This document shows, piece after piece, positions 46,601 to 57,504 of a DNA stretch of 64,000 bases (positions are counted from its first letter, which is position 1; the number at the start of each line of letters is the position of its first letter). The translations under genes and the position numbers were made by a program. The stretch spans positions 868,001 through 932,000 of the forward strand of contig CP048208.1 in NCBI GenBank assembly GCA_020541205.1, given 5' to 3'. The notes beneath the pieces are model-generated. The model was not told the origin of the DNA. It worked only from the letters and a program-made list of their open reading frames with translations, and searched no databases. The DNA is from Candidatus Hartigia pinicola (GTDB lineage Bacteria > Pseudomonadota > Gammaproteobacteria > Enterobacterales > Enterobacteriaceae).

Positions 46601-48708
46601 ATTACGGCACGTATACAATGACAAGCAGTTCTCATCAGATAGGATTTTATATAAAAATTTTTATAAGATCGCAGGTGTTTCAATATTAAAAATAATTAAC
46701 TTATATTTAAAATCAATATTATGAAGAATATGTATTTTAACTAACTTTACTTTTCTAAAATAAATTATAGTCAAATAGTATATTTGTAAAAATATTTAAT
46801 CACGCTGTTAGTATTGTTAATATTGTACAATAGTTTGTGATTTTTAAAAATTAAGTTCCTTAAAATATATGTGATATCTTTCTGTGTAACAGTAAGATCA
46901 TAAATACGAAATTAATAATTTCAATATAAATATTGAAATTTTTTCGCTATTTTCTATTGAGTTTATAGTATTATTTATCGTAATGACTGCGAACAGTATA
47001 TGATGTAAACTATACTGTAACATTTCATCTGTACTCTAATTTTTATCCTATAAAATTTTGTTATAGATACTAGATGTATTTAGTGTAAAACTATTAATGT
47101 ATTTTTCGATGCATAACATTGCTGATAGTGACTAACAGTTTATGAAGTAGAACTGTTTATGTCAATCTCAACATGTTATTTATATTGGCAGTATTCTACT
47201 TGAATTTCTTAGTAAATCAATTAGTAGCGATATTTACTACTGAATTCTGTTGTATAGATAGACATAATATAAAACAACTTACACACATACCATTAGTGTA
47301 TGTAATGTTTAGATCTTGAAAACACTGTTTAATTTGTTAAAATATTTTTATAATATTATATATTGTAGTTGATTTTTCTGATATATAAATAAGATACTAG
47401 AGTTTAAAAACAAATTAGTCTTTAAAAACTGACGTTATAGTGATTTAAATAGTTATTTCATATTATATGGATCTGCAAAAAATATCATTTTTATAAATTA
47501 ATTATATGTTGTTAACTTATGTATAACAAACCCTATTTTATTATTTATTTATATAGTTTTAAACAGTATGTAATTAACAATATATCAAAACTCAGTTTAA
47601 TATTTCCTCTTTATAGGAGATATATACTAGACTATAAATTAGCATTGTATTGAGGTATTTTGATTACTGTTTCTAAAAAATTTTTAGGAAGTTAAAATTT
47701 TTGTAAATTATATTTAGCAGCTTGATGTTTTAATAATGTTTTGTAAAGTTTTATATATTTAAAGTGATTATATGTATATTTATATATTTATAATAATTAA
47801 ATTGATTTTACGGGATAATGTGAACTTTTCTGTATGATTTTACTTTATATTAATTCAGTTCATTAATAATAAAAAATCACAACTAACTGTATGTAAAGTA
47901 TCTGTTTTAATTTTATATTTAAGGATGTCAATAAGTTGTATGGTCTTTCGTTGTGCTCAATTCTAAAATATAGGAAAGTAATTTTATGGTTTAAATTTGT
48001 TTAGTATACCTATAAAGATTGTTTTACTTTGCGTAAAATGCTAAAATATATTGAAATTAAGTTTCTTAATCTGAGAAACTAATGTTGATCTTTTAGTGTT
48101 GCTCTTTTCAGCAATAAATATTTTTTGTCATATAGTATTGTAATACACTTGAAATAAATTGCATTCAATTATTTCAAATCATTAAATGATGTATTATTAC
48201 TTATCTGTAGCATTAATATATTGCCTTATATATTTCAGAGTATTCATAACCAATAGAGTTAAGATTTAGCAATGTAAATAATAAATAGAGTTTTTTAGTT
48301 AGGTTCAACTATAAGCACTGTTTTTCTAACCAGAAAAACAAGTTAATACTTCTTAACAGAAAGTGAAGATTAAAGATCACAACTCACATGAATTAAATTT
48401 TATTTAATTTTTAATATTATATTTTCAGTTTGTTTAAATTATAAAAGGATAAGATTATTACATATCAGGGAAACTCAGTTGTTGTATTAGCTGTTTTTTT
48501 TGGAGAACAAGCAAGATCATAATTCGTTTCAATATAGAGACATTTTAATTATACTTAACACTGCGATACATCATATAAATTATTATATTGAATTTTTCTT
48601 GATTCATTGTCTTGTTTGGATAAGACAGTAACTGTAATATGCTATTATTTTACAGGATATATTCACCCGAAGTTTGTTTCGGATATTTTAATTTTGTGAG
48701 CACAATAG
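43620..48708. other. 5-kb eroded gap
   Basis: No gene is recognised. The size would fit lost slp/fadD/rnd-type neighbours of tsaB, but I could read no remnant. Imperfect hairpins are common (for example near 46338-46373). A small hairpin, CCGAA/TTCGG at 48667-48682, followed by ATATTTTAATTTT, lies 27 bases before minC and could be a fossil terminator or part of the minC leader. Confidence 0.5.
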
Positions 48709-49416
48709 ATGTTAAAGTCGCCCATAGAACTCAAAGGTAGTATCTTTACTCTTACAGTTCTTTACCTTCGAAGTGAAGAACCTATACTTATCAAAAAAGC
48801 GCTACAAGATAAAATTAATCAAGCACCAGATTTACTTCAAAATGCACCAGTAGTTATTAATGTTGCTGATTTAACAGAATATGCTGATATATATAGTATT
48901 TATAAAGCAATTATTTCAACTGGTTTAAGAGTTGCTGGACTTAGCGACTGTAATAATTGTGTTTTACGTCAAAAAGTTAATGATGCTGGTTTACCTATTT
49001 TGAATGAAGGTAAAAAACAAAAAACTACTAATATTCAGTCATCAACTACATTAGTATCTACATCTTCTAAATATGCATTTAATTACTGCAAAACACGTAT
49101 TATTAATTCCCCTGTTCGTTCAGGGCAACGAATTTACGCACCACATAGCGATCTTATTGTCACAAGTAATGTCAGTGTGAGTGCAGAATTACTTGCAGAT
49201 GGTAATATTCATATATATGGTTTTATGAGAGGTCGAGCATTAGCAGGCGCTTCAGGAAATATTGAAAGTCAAATCTATTGTATTCATCTACAAGCAGAAT
49301 TGCTATCAATTGCAGGTGAATATTGGCTAAGTGAGCAGATACCACCTGAATATCTTGGTAAAGCAGTTAAACTTTGTCTCGTTGATAATAAATTAAATAT
49401 TAAAAACTTATTTTAG
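48709..49416 (+). CDS. minC: Septum site-determining protein MinC
   Basis: MinC blocks FtsZ assembly away from mid-cell and is carried to the membrane by MinD. It has 235 residues (E. coli 231). The N-terminal FtsZ-inhibiting domain starts SPIELKGSIFTLTVLYL and runs to about 105 (GLPILNEGK), then a short linker. The C-terminal beta-helix domain carries PVRSGQRIYAPHSDLIV, ADGNIHIYGFMRGRALAGA near 165-185 and IAGEYWLSEQIPPE, the MinD- and FtsZ-tail-binding surface. First gene of minCDE, with minD 26 bases on. Confidence 0.96.
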   Translation: MLKSPIELKGSIFTLTVLYLRSEEPILIKKALQDKINQAPDLLQNAPVVINVADLTEYADIYSIYKAIISTGLRVAGLSDCNNCVLRQKVNDAGLPILNEGKKQKTTNIQSSTTLVSTSSKYAFNYCKTRIINSPVRSGQRIYAPHSDLIVTSNVSVSAELLADGNIHIYGFMRGRALAGASGNIESQIYCIHLQAELLSIAGEYWLSEQIPPEYLGKAVKLCLVDNKLNIKNLF

Positions 49417-49442
49417 GCTTTATTGTTTACAAGGAATTATTT

Positions 49443-50261
49443 ATGGCACGCATAATTGTTGTTACATCTGGTAAAGGTGGAGTTGGTAAAACAACTTCAA
49501 GCGCGGCCATAGCTACAGGTCTAGCGAAAAGAGGAAACAAAACAGTTGTCATCGATTTTGATATAGGTTTACGTAACCTCGACCTTATTATGGGGTGTGA
49601 ACGCCGTGTAGTATATGATTTCATTAATGTTATTCAAGGTGACGCCACTCTTCATCAAGCTTTGATTAAAGATAAACGTACTGAAAATCTTCACATCCTT
49701 CCTGCGTCGCAAACTCGAGATAAAGATGCTTTAACCGTTGAAGGTGTTGAAAAAATTTTAAATGGATTAAGTAGGGACTTATTATTTGACTTTATTGTAT
49801 GTGATTCACCAGCCGGTATTGAAAGCGGCGCTTTAATGGCATTATACTTTGCAGATGAAGCAATTATTATAACTAATCCTGATGTGTCGTCTGTACGTGA
49901 CTCTGATCGGATTTTAGGTATTCTTGCATCAAAATCGCGCCGTGCAGAGAAAGGACAAGATCCAATTAAAGAACACTTACTTCTTACACGTTATAATCCT
50001 TTTCGAGTTACTCGTGGTGATATGTTAAGCATGGAAGATGTTCTTGAAATATTGTGTATTCCATTAATTGGTGTAATTCCTGAAGATCAATCTGTTTTAC
50101 GTTCATCGAATCAAGGTGAACCTGTTATTCTAGACGAAGAATCTGATGCAGGACAAGCATATAGTGATTGTGTTAATCGTATTTTAGGTGAAGATTGTCC
50201 GATACGATTTATTGAAGAAGAGAAGAAAAGTTTTTTAAAACGCTTATTTTGGAGTAAATAA
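49443..50261 (+). CDS. minD: Septum site-determining ATPase MinD
   Basis: MinD is a ParA-type ATPase that dimerises with ATP on the membrane, recruits MinC and is released by MinE. It has 272 residues (E. coli 270). The deviant Walker A is [11 protein letters not shown] near 10-20. [22 protein letters not shown] follows near 38-60 and [14 protein letters not shown] near 118-131. The C-terminal amphipathic membrane-targeting helix is intact ([15 protein letters not shown]). AAGGA lies 9 bases before the ATG. The stop overlaps the minE ATG (TAATG), implying translational coupling. Confidence 0.97.
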   Translation: MARIIVVTSGKGGVGKTTSSAAIATGLAKRGNKTVVIDFDIGLRNLDLIMGCERRVVYDFINVIQGDATLHQALIKDKRTENLHILPASQTRDKDALTVEGVEKILNGLSRDLLFDFIVCDSPAGIESGALMALYFADEAIIITNPDVSSVRDSDRILGILASKSRRAEKGQDPIKEHLLLTRYNPFRVTRGDMLSMEDVLEILCIPLIGVIPEDQSVLRSSNQGEPVILDEESDAGQAYSDCVNRILGEDCPIRFIEEEKKSFLKRLFWSK

Positions 50262-50539
50262 TGGCTTTATTAGATTTTTTTCTGTCGAGAAAGAAGCCGA
50301 CAGCAAATATCGCCAAGGAGCGATTACAAATTATTGTTGCAGAACGTCGACGTGGCGATAGTGAACCATTATATCTATCTGATATGAAAAGAGACATTTT
50401 GAAAGTGATTTGTAAATATATTCACATTGACCCAGATATGCTCTCTGTTCAATTTGAACAAAAAAATGATGATATTTCAGTGTTAGAACTGAATGTGACC
50501 TTACCAGAATGTGATGATGTTAAGTTTTGCGAAAAATAA
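50261..50539 (+). CDS. minE: Cell division topological factor MinE
   Basis: MinE stimulates MinD ATPase and makes the Min system oscillate. It has 92 residues (E. coli 88). The N-terminal membrane-binding start [25 protein letters not shown] and the anti-MinCD helix ([14 protein letters not shown]) are intact; the dimerisation domain follows ([22 protein letters not shown]). GGAG lies 6 bases before the ATG within the end of minD. Retention of all three min genes suggests binary division with real mid-cell placement, unlike many highly reduced symbionts. Confidence 0.96.
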   Translation: MALLDFFLSRKKPTANIAKERLQIIVAERRRGDSEPLYLSDMKRDILKVICKYIHIDPDMLSVQFEQKNDDISVLELNVTLPECDDVKFCEK

Positions 50540-50546
50540 TTACAAC

Positions 50547-50596
50547 AAGTAAGTCGTTATTTGATTATTATGATAATGGCTTACTTTTATTTTTAA
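50547..50596 (+). terminator. Intrinsic terminator of minCDE
   Basis: AAGTAAG (50547-50553) pairs with CTTACTT (50580-50586) around a loop that can partly pair again (GTTAT/ATAAT). TTATTTTTAAAA follows. It starts 8 bases after the minE stop. Confidence 0.55.
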
Positions 50597-51967
50597 AATA
50601 ATTAATTTTAAATTATTACTCTTAGAGAGACATAATCTATAATAGATAGATTATGTGAAACATTTTTAGAGACAATCTTTATTTTAAAATAAAGTTGACT
50701 GTGATGATGATGGATTATATTTTATTTAATGTCTATTCTATCAGTATCTATAAGTAGATTAATGTTTTTTATAAATGTTAAATATTAATAATATTAGAGT
50801 GAACGTTTGTGATTCAGAACTTATTATTGCAAGTTAAAACATACAGTTATAAGAAATTGAATCATGTAAATTTTACTATCATTTGAATATTTACTATTAA
50901 ATTAAACTATATCTTTAAAATTACATCAATAAACTTTATTGTTTTTATTAACTACGTTTAGAAATTTTATTTTCTAGTTTAGATAAAAGTATTTTAAATA
51001 ATTCAAATGAGAAATATAAAAAATTGAATAGTAAAACATTTCTATTTTAAAAGTTTTATTAAAAAATAATTTTCAATAATAATTTCTGATAGTTTATTTT
51101 GAATCTTTTTGTCTGCTATTATTTTTGATTTATTTCTTATTATAAGTATAATTTATAGTCATGACGTTATTAATTAGTAAATATTTTAATAGATCAAACT
51201 CTTTTTTTAGCATCTAAGATATACATTTTATTCAAACTTATATATAGATTAAATATTTTATTTAATATTACGCACCTAAAAATTAGATTCCAATGAAAGA
51301 TATATTTTTTAGTTATTCTCTAATTTTAAAAAACTTTCAAGAAATAAAAGTAAGCTTATTGATTAGATTTTAAAAATATAATTTTCGAAGAAAATCTTAT
51401 TACTGATTAGCACGCAAATATAAATTTAGTGTATCATTAATACGAATAGTGTTTAAAATATGTTTATAGATCGTTACAATACTATTATGTTACTACTCAT
51501 TTTGAGTACCACTAATATCATAGTAGACATTACAAGTTTATTTCGTACTATTTAAGTGATAAAAGTAAACGTCACAGACAAATAAGTTTTTTTATATTTT
51601 AGGCTGAATATAATATTATTAGTATGTATAAACATATGTTAGTTAATAGCAACGATAGATATAAATATTTTCTTATAGGATGCAGAATATGCTAGGAGAA
51701 TCATTGAAATTATGACAAGGAATAAATGCAATCTGTCTAATATGATCCTGAAGTGTTAAGTGTGCTTCATGTATATTAAGTGGTCTAGAATAGCTTTGAA
51801 GAATATAAAAAAATTTTAGTAGTCTGCATATTATTTTCTTTTATTTTCTAATCTAAGATGGTCTCTTTTATGCAGAAAAGATATTCTATAGGTTCTTACT
51901 CTTCATCTAATTTCATTATTTATGCTACATTGTTACTGTTAATTAATTTGTACGTCTAGAGGTAATC
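50597..51967. other. 1.4-kb eroded gap before hda
   Basis: uraA normally precedes hda in enterics, but I could read no remnant. No other gene is seen. The final bases carry the hda ribosome binding site AGAGG (51958-51962). Confidence 0.55.
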
Positions 51968-52669
51968 CTGAACATACCATTGCAGCTTTCACTACCACTT
52001 TATTTACCTGATGACAAAACTTTTTCTAGTTTTTACTCAGGGAAAAATGAGACATTATTATCTGCTATTAAATTAGCAATTAACCAGTTAGTAGGGAGTT
52101 ATATTTATTATTGGTCTCGTGAAGGAGGAGGTAAAAGTCATCTATTGCATGCAGCTTGCGCTGAACTGTCTGAACGGAATATAGCAGTAGGATATGTTCC
52201 TTTAGATAAAAGTACATACTTTGTACCTAAAGTTTTAGAAGATATGGAGTATTTAGCTTTAGTTTGTATTGATAATATTCAATGCATTGCTGGTGATCCT
52301 CAATGGGAAATAGCGATTTTTAATCTTTATAATCGCATTTTAGAAATAGGTCGAACTTGTTTATTGATTACAGGCGATAGGCCTCCACGTCAAATTAAGC
52401 TTACTTTGCCTGATTTAGGATCTCGTCTTGATTGGGGGCAAACTTATAAACTATATCCGTTGAGTGATGAAGATAAAATCCATGCATTACAGTTGAGGGC
52501 CCGTATTAGAGGATTTGAATTACCTGAAGATGTTTGTCGTTTTGTGTTAAAACGTCTTGATAGGAAGATTGGTACATTGTTTAATATATTAAATAAATTA
52601 GATCATGCATCAATAGTAGCACAGCGTAAAGTAACTATTCCGTTTGTTAAAAACATTTTGCAATTATAA
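51968..52669 (+). CDS. hda: DnaA regulatory inactivator Hda, CUG start
   Basis: Hda, bound to ADP and the beta clamp, triggers hydrolysis of DnaA-ATP after initiation (RIDA). I choose a CTG start at 51968: it lies 5 bases after AGAGG, gives 233 residues (exactly the E. coli length) and begins [15 protein letters not shown] against E. coli [15 protein letters not shown]. The first ordinary alternative, a TTG at 51980, is too far from the ribosome binding site and would start inside the clamp-binding motif QLSLPL. AAA+ features: Walker A-like [13 protein letters not shown] near 48-60, [12 protein letters not shown] near 97, [10 protein letters not shown] sensor 1, SRLDWG box VII with arginine finger, and [11 protein letters not shown] at the end. 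Confidence 0.94.
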   Translation: MNIPLQLSLPLYLPDDKTFSSFYSGKNETLLSAIKLAINQLVGSYIYYWSREGGGKSHLLHAACAELSERNIAVGYVPLDKSTYFVPKVLEDMEYLALVCIDNIQCIAGDPQWEIAIFNLYNRILEIGRTCLLITGDRPPRQIKLTLPDLGSRLDWGQTYKLYPLSDEDKIHALQLRARIRGFELPEDVCRFVLKRLDRKIGTLFNILNKLDHASIVAQRKVTIPFVKNILQL

Positions 52670-52826
52670 TATTTCAGAAGTTAAATAACTATTATGTTCT
52701 GTTTAACATATATGATAATTTACGTTTTTTCTAGTGAAAGAGATAATATTTCTTTATTGCTCTTAACAGTACAAGAGCATATTATAAGTTTTATCTAATT
52801 AAGTAAAACTTTGATTAACTATATTT

Positions 52827-52953
52827 ATGTTAACATTTCGTGAATAAGTTTTTGGTATCTTCATCGAAAAGTGTTTGATTCTAATTGATTTTAAAGTGTT
52901 AACGAATCTTAAGTATTATAATAGTTTTAATATTAGTAATATTTAGGATTTTA
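52827..52953 (+). pseudogene. Possible decayed arsC/yfgD
   Basis: In enterics hda is followed by an arsenate-reductase-like gene (yfgD/arsC). Here 52858 on reads SSSKS..F.LILK then IIIVLI, aligning at constant spacing with RCSKSRETLALLKE and EVVLYL; an ATG lies at 52827 near the expected start. Only S-K-S, L and K are identical and there are several stops, so position carries much of the weight. Confidence 0.33.
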
Positions 52954-55854
52954 TTAGCATGTTTAATAATTGTCGGTTGAATTTTTTTAAATTCTGTTAT
53001 TATACTGTCGTTATAGATTTTCTAAAGGATGAAGACAAATTTTATAATATAGTTTTACACTTTTTTTATGTAAATTTTATGACTTTCCGTACTTATATAT
53101 TTGTCTATATTGACGTCATGTCTTTGTTATGTTGTTGATTCAAAATCATTAATTTTTTCTTTATTATGGCTATCTGATTGATGAGTAATCTTGTAAAAAC
53201 ATCACAACCATTTAAATAGTAGGTTAATTTTCCTCAATATCTATCGAGAAGGTAACCACTACCTTGTTTGTAGTTATGCTGTCTTTTTTTAATTGATAAA
53301 GTTCATGTGTTCTAATGCGGAGTAATTTAGTTATTTTTCAATAAATCTATAATATCGAGAATAGATTTATTTATTCAAATCTGATTAGTATAAAATTAGT
53401 ATTTTATTAATAATTGAGATTTTGTCTGGTTATTGTAAGAAATTTAGTTAATATTTTGTTTTATTTTATATATTGTATCTTTTTTTAAAATTTTAATGTG
53501 AAACTATTTTTGTAGTGTGTTTATATTATATTTGAATTATCTATAGTTTATTAATTGTTTTAGTTAGTTTATTTAAAGCTTATCATGATTTTTAAATATT
53601 TAATATAATGTTAGTTATAAAAAATTTTTTTGAAAGTTTTCTTATTTAAATTAGTTACTCAATAATTCATTGTACCTCTTAAATACTTAATATAGTGATG
53701 TTTTTAACTCTTTTATTAAATATGCTATATGGCGTTAAGTAACGTGAGAAATGTTTTAAAATATTATAGAGGTTTATTAATCTTTATTTTTATGCAGATA
53801 AAAAGACCTAAGTAGAATACGAGACCTCTATACAATAAATATCAGAATAAGTTTTAATAATAAGATTACTTCACTATGTGCAATGTCTCTAGTGGTTTAA
53901 TATAAAGTATATTTAAAAATATTGTATCTACAATTTTAATCTCTTTTGTTGAATAATAACTAATAAATTAATGGTGTGCTGATTTCAATCTAATGAGTTA
54001 TCGAATTCTTGTATCATAATCTTTGAATTGTAAAATATATGTATAATCAGCGTTAAGACTCAGGTTTGTCAGTATTTTTTAGTTAGACTGTTGAGTTAGC
54101 AAGATACATTATTGCTTTGTGTTACTTTTAATAAAATTAAAAATAAATTTTCAGTTTTTTTATGAAACCATTATTACTGTAAAGTAATTTATCTTAAAAG
54201 AAATTTATATTTTCATAAAGTTACTATAATATCTATGAATTAACATTTAAATTTAATAAATTAAGATTTTTAAAAAATTTACTCAGACGATTAATGAGTG
54301 TGTGATTACTTTAATGTTTCCTATGGGAAACATTAATATTATACATAAGTGAAATTAGTCGAGAAGTATTTTAATAAATTAAATTATTTTTATAATACCA
54401 AGAAGAACTCATGCCTCTATGAACACTTAATATCTGTCAGGTGTTTTGTACGCTGATGTTTATTAGAAATTTTATTTCTTGTATAGTATATTATTGAATA
54501 ATATAATTAGAAATTAGTACCATATCACTACTTGAAGCTTTAGAAAAAAAATACTGTTAGAAAAAAGATACAAGTTTATCATAGAAAAGGTTAAAATATT
54601 TTTGGAGATGTCCGTTTAGTATTGTTGATATGTTAGTATAGTTGTCGTAATTGTTGATAAACAATAATAAGAAAATATATGATTTTGTAAAAGTCTATGA
54701 TATGGAAACAGTTTTATTGTTAAACAATATATGTGATAGTGGTAATGATCTCTGTTCTTATAGATAAAAAAGACACTGGATAGTTGTATCTTTTAAACGC
54801 GTGTATGCATCAAAAGATGTGAGTATACCATACTGATATAAGTAAAATATATTCTAATCTTACATATTATGTACTGGACTAAATTGTTAAATAATAAAAT
54901 ACAATTAATTCCATATGTTTAATATAACTCTCAAAAGTATTATATTTTAATATTAAGTTAACTAAAAATAACCTTGAATATAAACAACTATTAGAAGTAT
55001 TTTAATATCACTCTAGTTTTTATGTTCTAAAATTAATTATTGTTATTGTACAAAAGTTTTAAATATACTATATAGTAATATTAAAAAATCAACATTTATT
55101 TAAGAATACTTTAATGAGTTAACTATATATTCATTTCTATTAATATTTAAACTTTCACACTTTGTATTTAAGTTTATTAATTTTATTTTAAAGATAATAT
55201 TTCTGAAAGAAAATATTCTGCGATTTTAGCTAAGGACATGTGGTATATTAATACCTATTAATCTTAATAATCTGAAACATTAATAGTTATTGCTATTGTG
55301 AATAGAAAAGTGAAATCAAGCTAGTTGATCAGCAGAATTTTAATAAATGTATTATATACATTTTTATAAACTCAATATAGAATATCGATATTTATTTTAG
55401 AATTTAGTTTGGTTGTTAAAGTTTATTGTATAATAACGCTGTTATACTATACTAAATTGTGCATAATGATTTGTATTGACAAGTACTTAGGAATATCATA
55501 CTTACTGATTATTTTTAATATAAGTGCAGAAATATAATATTATTAAGATATCAATATATGAATATTTTGTGATGTATATTACTTTATTAATTAATAATGT
55601 TCACTATTGTTATTGATCAATACTCAATTGTTTATGTAGTGTTAATTCGCTTTATAAAATTCAGTAGGTCTAGTTCGTAATTTTAAATAGATAGTATACA
55701 TTTCATTTCAGCAAGCGAATTGTACTGTTTTAGAATATTTTTATAAAAATATTTTTGTAATATAATTCAATAACACTATCTTCGATATTGTATATGATCT
55801 CTGATTTAATCAGAGTGTGCTATTTTTATTTTAAATTCTTAAAAGATTTTATAC
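52954..55854. other. 2.9-kb eroded gap
   Basis: bepA, perM and bcp would lie here in the ancestral order; none could be read. An 11-bp perfect hairpin with a TATG loop is at 54311-54336 (TTAATGTTTCC/GGAAACATTAA), its GC pairs next to the loop, without a clear T-run. It may be a fossil terminator. Confidence 0.5.
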
Positions 55855-55892
55855 AGCCTTATCATTATAAGGCTTTTCTATTTTTTTTAAGA
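55855..55892 (+). terminator. Orphan intrinsic terminator upstream of dapA
   Basis: AGCCTTAT (55855-55862) pairs perfectly with ATAAGGCT (55867-55874) around CATT, followed by TTCTA and a run of T. It is the most textbook + strand terminator in the window, yet no + strand gene ends nearby. A 75-codon frame crosses it (55788-56015) and a hexanucleotide run (TAAATA repeated) follows at 55985-56012. Confidence 0.65.
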
Positions 55893-56020
55893 ATCAGTAT
55901 TTTTATTGTTAAATCAGCATATTTATTTATAGTTCAGATATTACAATCAAGAGTTTTGAGATTAGAAAAATACTTTAAAATTTATAAATATAAATATAAA
56001 TATAAATATATATAATTATA

Positions 56021-56101
56021 GCTAAAAGATTTAGTCTATACATGTTCAAAAAACATATTGCATAAAACTTGTCGTATAGATTACTATAACCATAAAATAT
56101 G
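56021..56101 (-). pseudogene. gcvR: Decayed 5' part of gcvR
   Basis: gcvR is divergent from dapA in enterics. On the minus strand from 56101 one frame reads H-I-L-W-L-x-x-S-I, then RQVLCNMFFEHV and T-K-S-F-S. E. coli has HYLVITALG, then RPGIVNTITRHV and SSCGCN. H, L, R, N, H and V keep their places after a two-codon deletion; codon changes such as CCT to CAA and GGT to GTT are simple. GcvR, with GcvA, represses glycine cleavage genes. The rest of the gene is unreadable. Confidence 0.45.
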
Positions 56102-56297
56102 AAAAATTTTCTGTTGTTGATAAAGATATAAAATTTTAGTCAGTTCACTGAATAGATTTACCCTGCTAAAATATCAAAAATTGTTGTTATTATTTAAATA
56201 AATTATAGTATATATACATCATATGTATCAAGTATTTCTATTTGAGTGCATGTATATGCTTTAGAATAATATAAGCAGCATCAAGAGAAAGTTATTT

Positions 56298-57218
56298 ATG
56301 GGTGTAGTTATGTGTAAAACAAAGATAAATTATAAAAAAATTCTAATTGGCAGCATTGTTGCCATGATTACACCAATGGATTCAAATGGGCTTTTAGATC
56401 AAAAGAGCTTAAAAAAATTAGTTGATTATCATGTAGTAAGTGGCACTTCTGCTATTGTCTCTGTTGGAACTACTGGGGAAGCAGCAACGCTAAATTATAA
56501 AGAACATATTGATATTGTGCGTGCAACGCTTGAGATAGCAAGTGGACGTATTCCTATTATTGCAGGCACAGGTTCTAATTCGACAGCAGAAGCAATTTTA
56601 TTAACAAACGATCTCGAAAATTCAGGTATTGTTGCTTGTCTTACAGTAACTCCTTATTATAATAAACCTTCTCAGGAAGGGTTATATCAGCATTTTAAAG
56701 CAATTTCCGAAAATACAGACTTACCTCAAATTCTGTATAATGTACCATTACGTACGGGATGTGATTTATTACCTGAGACAATAGGACGTTTAGCTTTACT
56801 CTCTAACATTATTGCCATTAAAGAAGCAACAGGAAATTTAGTTAGAGTCAATCAAATCAAAGAGCTAGTCAATCATAATTTTATTTTACTCACCGGTCAT
56901 GATGCCACTGTAGTAGATTTTATACAATTAGGTGGGCAAGGCGTCATTTCAGTTACATCTAACGTTGCTGCAACACAAATGGTAACAATGTGTAATTTAG
57001 CTCTTACTGGGCAGTATGCTAAGGCATATGAATTAAATAAAATACTAATGAGACTACATAATCAATTATTTATTGAGCCAAATCCAACGCCAGTAAAATG
57101 GGGTTGCTATCGTCTAGGGTTAATTTCAGATTATACATTACGATTACCAATGATACCCCTTACGGAATTTGGTCAAAAAAAAATAGAAGAAGCTCTAAAA
57201 ATAGCTAGACTATTATAA
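56298..57218 (+). CDS. dapA: 4-hydroxy-tetrahydrodipicolinate synthase
   Basis: DapA condenses pyruvate with aspartate semialdehyde, the first step of the lysine/meso-diaminopimelate branch. The ATG at 56298 gives 306 residues (E. coli 292); the extra 14 N-terminal residues are not in the family. A second in-frame ATG at 56310 is possible, and the ancestral start codon seems lost (AAATTCTAATTGGC region). The Schiff-base Lys is in IAIKEATGN near 175, the catalytic Tyr in [11 protein letters not shown] near 147, the Thr pair in [12 protein letters not shown] near 58. Retention fits either lysine supply or peptidoglycan synthesis. bamC follows after 16 bases. Confidence 0.95.
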   Translation: MGVVMCKTKINYKKILIGSIVAMITPMDSNGLLDQKSLKKLVDYHVVSGTSAIVSVGTTGEAATLNYKEHIDIVRATLEIASGRIPIIAGTGSNSTAEAILLTNDLENSGIVACLTVTPYYNKPSQEGLYQHFKAISENTDLPQILYNVPLRTGCDLLPETIGRLALLSNIIAIKEATGNLVRVNQIKELVNHNFILLTGHDATVVDFIQLGGQGVISVTSNVAATQMVTMCNLALTGQYAKAYELNKILMRLHNQLFIEPNPTPVKWGCYRLGLISDYTLRLPMIPLTEFGQKKIEEALKIARLL

Positions 57219-57234
57219 AAATTAAGGAATTTTA

Positions 57235-57504
57235 ATGTTGATATTTTTGAAACAATTAAATGTCATGAAGATTAGTAGCTTGTTATTTATTTTTTTAGTG
57301 ACGGCATGTTCCAGTGAAGAACGTTATAAACATCAAATTAATAGTAATGAAGACTATCTTGATGCTGATCCATTGAAAGCATTACATATACCTCATGGAG
57401 TAACATTGCCATTGAAAAATAAACAGTATGATCTTCCTAAAATCACTTCATCAGGGCCGGTAGGTCAAGCACTTGATATTTATCCGCCAGAATTAATAAA
57501 TTAA
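57235..57504 (+). CDS. bamC: Truncated outer-membrane assembly lipoprotein BamC
   Basis: BamC is a lipoprotein of the BAM complex that folds outer-membrane proteins; E. coli BamC has 344 residues. Here the frame stops after 89. A lipoprotein signal peptide ends in the lipobox LVTAC near residue 22-26, with SS at +2/+3 (outer-membrane sorting). The rest, EERYKHQINSNEDYLDADPL, then LPLKNKQYDLPKI and PVGQALDIYPP, aligns throughout with the extended N-terminal segment of BamC that binds BamD. Both helix-grip domains are missing. AAGGA lies 6 bases before the ATG, 16 bases after dapA. Good conservation up to the stop, against unreadable DNA after it, suggests a working mini-protein rather than a plain pseudogene. 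Confidence 0.8.
   Translation: MLIFLKQLNVMKISSLLFIFLVTACSSEERYKHQINSNEDYLDADPLKALHIPHGVTLPLKNKQYDLPKITSSGPVGQALDIYPPELIN

Noticed and set aside
55788-56015. 75-codon frame ending in KYKYKYKY
   Set aside because: Crosses a strong terminator and a microsatellite and lies opposite the gcvR relic; the Lys-Tyr tail is just the A/T repeat translated.
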